A DNA stretch of 43,111 nt from NCBI GenBank assembly GCA_964552465.1, contig CAZKGR010000027.1:1-43111 (forward strand). The letters are read 5' to 3'. Shown here piece after piece: positions 40,011 to 43,111 of this stretch. Within the stretch, counting starts at the first letter, position 1, and every line of letters starts with the position of its first letter. The position numbers and the translations under genes were made by a program. The notes under the pieces were generated by a model, which saw nothing but the letters and a program-made list of their open reading frames with translations, was not told the origin of the DNA and ran no database searches. Source of the stretch: BMS3BBIN04 sp964552465. Lineage in GTDB: Bacteria; Electryoneota; Electryoneia; Electryoneales; Electryoneaceae.

Positions 40011-42992
40011 ATGCCCGGCCAGAAATGCAGCGCACATGTGATTGTGTTTGCCACTCTGCTGTTACTCATCTTTTCGCTCAGCCTTCTTCAATTCTCAGAC
40101 ACTCTGGCTCAAGTGGCCAGTCCGCACTTGTCTGCTATTGAGGAAAATGGCGGAATCCGCCTTGAGTGGACGAATCCAGATCAAGTCGGACGTTGGGCGA
40201 TTTTGCGCAGTTATGACGAGTTTGGTCTGATCGAAGACACCATCGCCTTCACCATGGGCACTACCTGGTTTGATGCAGACGGTCTCTCGTATCCCGGCAC
40301 AAAAGCCTTCTACCGAGTCGTACCCTGGGAACCGGATGATGTACCCAACATCACCATCGGGATCGAGGATTTTGAATCGCCTGCTCCACTTCTTCCGTTT
40401 GAAGACCGCGACAATAATCCTGTTGTAGATCTTGTGGATGGTGGTGCGTTTGGTGAGCCCGGCACTCACATGTTGCTCGGCGGTGACACTTGGAAAGTCC
40501 AGATGCTGGACGATCCCATTCAGCTCGACGATGAGACGATCTGGGCGGTAGACGCGATGAGCGATCCGACCAGTCGTTTGCAGATGATTGGGCTTAGCGA
40601 TGGCACGGATGACATGTGGTATGTACTCTGGGGGCAATACGCTCCAAATACCGACAGCCTGATCTGGACTTATCAGGGCTGGTATCCAGAGGAAGATTGG
40701 GTCACGTATAACCTGCCGGTTGGAGAAGACTGGCACGGACGTTTCGGTAATAATCCGTTGATTGACCGTATTTACTACGTGAATGATTCCAGTAACCAGG
40801 ACGATCAGGGCCAACTACGATTTGACAACCTGCGAGACGCAACTCAAGCTCATCCGAACCCGCCACAGGTTGCGTTTGACTGGCAGTGGATCGCTCATCC
40901 AGACCCGGATTCGGTAATTGTTCAGTTCCAGAACTGGTCGCTGGATGATGACAGCGAGAATATCCGCTTCCTGTGGAGTTTCGGTGATGGTACTAGCAGT
41001 GTGGAGGAACATCCGCAACATGTTTATCCAATTGGTGGTGAATGGCCAGTCACGTTAACTGTCAGAGATGGATGGGACTACTGGGATTTCCTCACCCACA
41101 CGATCAGCAACGGCCCTATCACCCAACCACAAGGAAATTTCAGTATCGCCTGCATGGGCGATGTAATTCTCGCACGCGGGATTCAGGACAGAATTGATCA
41201 GCTTGGTCAGGACGCAATTTTCGCCGGAGTGCGCGATGTGTTGGCAGAATTTGATCTGCGGATGACAAATCTCGAATGTCCGTTAACAACTGTAAATACC
41301 GGTCATCCGACAAAGGGAATCCTGTTCCGAGCTCGCCCTCTTGATGCAGCCATCTTGAGAAATGAAGGATTCGAGTGGGTGTCATTGGCGAATAACCATA
41401 CGCTCGATTACATGGAAGGCGGCTTACAGCAGACGATGGACGTCCTCGATGCTTACAGAATTGCGTGGAACGGTTCCGGGATGAACGATATCAGTTCTCG
41501 ACAACCGATCCTAATGAATTACAACCGGTTACAGATCGGTATCGTCTCGATGAGCAACCGCGACGGTCATTACAACAATTACCAGCCATTCCTGGATGCT
41601 GGACGCGATCGTCCGGGTTTTGCGTTGTGGAACCGTACCGGAATAGAAACGACAGTTGGTTTGCAGGATTCAGTTGATCTGCTGATGTATCAGGTGCACT
41701 GCGGGAGCGAATACTCCTTCTTCCCTCGAGATGGTGATGAGATTATTCCGGGCGCAGACGAAGTTGAGATTGACGATCCATACGTGATCTTCTCATTGGT
41801 TCCGGATTCGGGAGAGGTCGCCTTGCGTCACTATGCAATTGAACAGGGCGCCGATCTGGTCATCTGCCACCATCCGCATGTAATTCAGGGTGTTGAGGTT
41901 TACCAGGGCAAGTTTATCGCGCACAGCCTTGGCAACTTCGTCTTCGATCTCAGCTACAATGAGACCATGCCTTCGATGATCCTTCAGATAGACATAGGCG
42001 ACACGGATGTAGACGGTGTTTCGGTTATCCCTGCCTGGATTGAGAATGATCTACCGGTGATACCAACTGGAGAGTTCGCCCGTTCGATCCTGGACTATCT
42101 GAGTTATTACTCCGAATTGCTGAACACCCACCTGATCCGTCCCCCTGGTGAAGAAATTGCCCATGTGCAATTCGACACCACTTATGCGCGTGATGAAACT
42201 ACTGGCGCACGTCAAGTTCAGTTGAACACCCACACACCTCAGATAAAGCGCACAGCACCCCAGTTCATGAATTGGGACGGCTATCTGACTGAAGTTCAGG
42301 TTCTGGATGCTCCGACGGGAACTCGCATCCGATATGGCCGCGATATTCTGCTGTGGGCCAACATGGAAGAAGAGGGAGCAACACCTTTTGTTACCAACAG
42401 CCCGTATGAAGGCTACTCAACAGATATCTTCTATGGGGGTACACGAAGCTTGCGGATTCAAATTCCGGCTGGTATTGGCAGTAACTACATCAGCGATTTT
42501 GTGCGCCGGGTGAAGTTGCAGACTGAGAATTCGCACAGCTTCCTCGGATATATGCGGACACAAGACGTCAACGGTGCCACTTTCCAGATTCGATTCTACT
42601 CGAACCGTAACGACGGTCATGTCCAGCAGTATGAGATTGGCTTGAATGGAACCAACGATTGGTCTGCTGTGTACCAGGATCTCGATAATGTCGAATGGAA
42701 CTGGAATTATCTGAATGTTCGTTGCAATCAGGAACCTCCGGGCAATAGTGAGGGTACAGCATGGTATGACCAGCTCGCGTTCATTGAGTGGCAGGACTGG
42801 CAGGATGTAGACATGCAAGGTGTCGTGAACATTCCTTATCCGAGCGGATATCGGTATGCACAAATTCAAATGCCAACTGCCGTCGCGCCACCTGATGGCC
42901 AGATTGTGATGTACTACAAACGTGCCTGGCCAGCACAATATGCCCCACCACAAGATTTATCCGTTGGTGAAATTGAGCAAACGGTGCGCTAA
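40011..42992 (+). CDS. Secreted multidomain protein with PKD and CapA (PGA_cap) domains
   Basis: This is a 993-residue protein. The ATG at 40011 has GGGGTG eight bases upstream; a GTG three codons earlier is possible. A signal peptide follows (VIVFATLLLLIFSLSLLQFSDTLA). Residues ~25-110 are Fn3-like. ~290-370 is a PKD domain (FLWSFGDGTSSVEEHPQHVY). ~373-680 is a CapA/PGA_cap domain with the family motifs CMGDVILARG, TNLECPL, SLANNHTLDY, QVHCGSEY, ICHHPHVIQG and AHSLGNFVFD. This family has a calcineurin-like metallophosphatase fold and acts in poly-gamma-glutamate and capsule metabolism. The canonical HWGxEY reads HCGSEY here. The last ~230 residues are a beta-rich lectin-like region. No T9SS sorting domain is seen. 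It is divergent from the T9SS operon. Confidence 0.9.
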   Translation: MPGQKCSAHVIVFATLLLLIFSLSLLQFSDTLAQVASPHLSAIEENGGIRLEWTNPDQVGRWAILRSYDEFGLIEDTIAFTMGTTWFDADGLSYPGTKAFYRVVPWEPDDVPNITIGIEDFESPAPLLPFEDRDNNPVVDLVDGGAFGEPGTHMLLGGDTWKVQMLDDPIQLDDETIWAVDAMSDPTSRLQMIGLSDGTDDMWYVLWGQYAPNTDSLIWTYQGWYPEEDWVTYNLPVGEDWHGRFGNNPLIDRIYYVNDSSNQDDQGQLRFDNLRDATQAHPNPPQVAFDWQWIAHPDPDSVIVQFQNWSLDDDSENIRFLWSFGDGTSSVEEHPQHVYPIGGEWPVTLTVRDGWDYWDFLTHTISNGPITQPQGNFSIACMGDVILARGIQDRIDQLGQDAIFAGVRDVLAEFDLRMTNLECPLTTVNTGHPTKGILFRARPLDAAILRNEGFEWVSLANNHTLDYMEGGLQQTMDVLDAYRIAWNGSGMNDISSRQPILMNYNRLQIGIVSMSNRDGHYNNYQPFLDAGRDRPGFALWNRTGIETTVGLQDSVDLLMYQVHCGSEYSFFPRDGDEIIPGADEVEIDDPYVIFSLVPDSGEVALRHYAIEQGADLVICHHPHVIQGVEVYQGKFIAHSLGNFVFDLSYNETMPSMILQIDIGDTDVDGVSVIPAWIENDLPVIPTGEFARSILDYLSYYSELLNTHLIRPPGEEIAHVQFDTTYARDETTGARQVQLNTHTPQIKRTAPQFMNWDGYLTEVQVLDAPTGTRIRYGRDILLWANMEEEGATPFVTNSPYEGYSTDIFYGGTRSLRIQIPAGIGSNYISDFVRRVKLQTENSHSFLGYMRTQDVNGATFQIRFYSNRNDGHVQQYEIGLNGTNDWSAVYQDLDNVEWNWNYLNVRCNQEPPGNSEGTAWYDQLAFIEWQDWQDVDMQGVVNIPYPSGYRYAQIQMPTAVAPPDGQIVMYYKRAWPAQYAPPQDLSVGEIEQTVR

Positions 42993-43031
42993 GGGAATCT
43001 AGATCGGCCTCTTTTCCTGTTCCTATGGGAA

Positions 43032-43060
43032 TTGCGTGGGTTCCAGTCCCCTGCTACATT
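43032..43060 (+). promoter_or_regulatory. Promoter of tRNA-Leu
   Basis: TTGCGT (43032-43037) and TACATT (43055-43060) are separated by 17 bases, a good sigma-70-type match. The tRNA begins 12 bases after the -10 element, so transcription should start about five bases before the mature 5' end. Confidence 0.65.
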
Positions 43061-43071
43061 GCGAACGCTTT

Positions 43072-43111
43072 GCGCGAGTGGTGGAATTGGTAGACACGCA
43101 GGTCTTAGGAA
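43072..43111 (+). tRNA. tRNA-Leu(UAG), 3' truncated by the window end
   Basis: The visible 40 bases match a leucine tRNA. The acceptor arm starts GCGCGAG, followed by the D-arm sequence TGGTGGAATTGGTAGACACG and the anticodon stem-loop CAGGTCT-TAG-GA. The anticodon at 43106-43108 is UAG. The variable arm, T-arm and 3' end lie outside. Confidence 0.9.

Overview
The window looks like chromosomal DNA of an uncultured Gram-negative bacterium of the Fibrobacteres-Chlorobi-Bacteroidetes (FCB) superphylum or a neighbouring candidate phylum (Zixibacteria, KSB1, Marinimicrobia or Latescibacteria type). The main reason is five large secreted proteins that end in a type IX secretion (T9SS) type A sorting domain with the NPFNP motif, plus outer-membrane barrel-like proteins, a lipoprotein and LolD/MacB-type transporter genes. 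By eye the base composition is near 50% GC. No 16S gene or other marker is present, so the placement is inference.

Layout. 1-3432 (+): the end of exonuclease III, a barrel-like protein, an unassigned 705-base gap, and a FlgT-like protein with a barrel-like C-terminus. 3551-7769 (-): two tandem paralogous T9SS cargo proteins. 8015-12322 (-): indolepyruvate:ferredoxin oxidoreductase iorB/iorA and butyrate kinase, separated by a frameshifted IS200-like transposase and a cluster of short palindromes. 12551-14484 (-): a lipoprotein and a membrane-anchored PEGA-like protein. These are divergent from 14705-17041 (+), two FlgT_N-like secreted proteins preceded by a nested inverted-repeat element. 17297-20904 (-): a tectonin-like beta-propeller, a large repetitive G-x-D-x-Y protein and a small DUF2007-like protein. 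21632-23884 (+): a T9SS cargo protein with a strong terminator. 24187-27329 (+): two tandem TagB-like glycosyl/glycerophosphotransferase genes. 27481-28014 (-): an exported SRPBCC protein. 28190-31883 (+): a double GNAT acetyltransferase, an ABC ATPase, its permease and O6-methylguanine-DNA methyltransferase. 31890-32461 (-): SufE and a 47-residue zinc-ribbon protein. 32580-39738 (-): a translationally coupled three-gene operon of secreted proteins. 40011-42992 (+): a secreted multidomain protein with a CapA metallophosphatase-like domain. 43072-end (+): the 5' part of tRNA-Leu(UAG).

How the genes may work together. IorAB would oxidise aryl or branched 2-oxoacids to acyl-CoA with reduced ferredoxin. 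Butyrate kinase could then recover ATP from the acyl phosphate, but no phosphotransacylase lies in the window. Most other genes belong to the cell surface: T9SS cargo, barrel-like proteins, FlgT-like periplasmic proteins, TagB-like transferases and a CapA-domain protein. No T9SS machinery genes lie in the window. The most notable non-coding features are the nested repeat at 14556-14665, a hairpin covering the ribosome-binding site at 28151-28183, and the IS200 remnant with its palindrome cluster.
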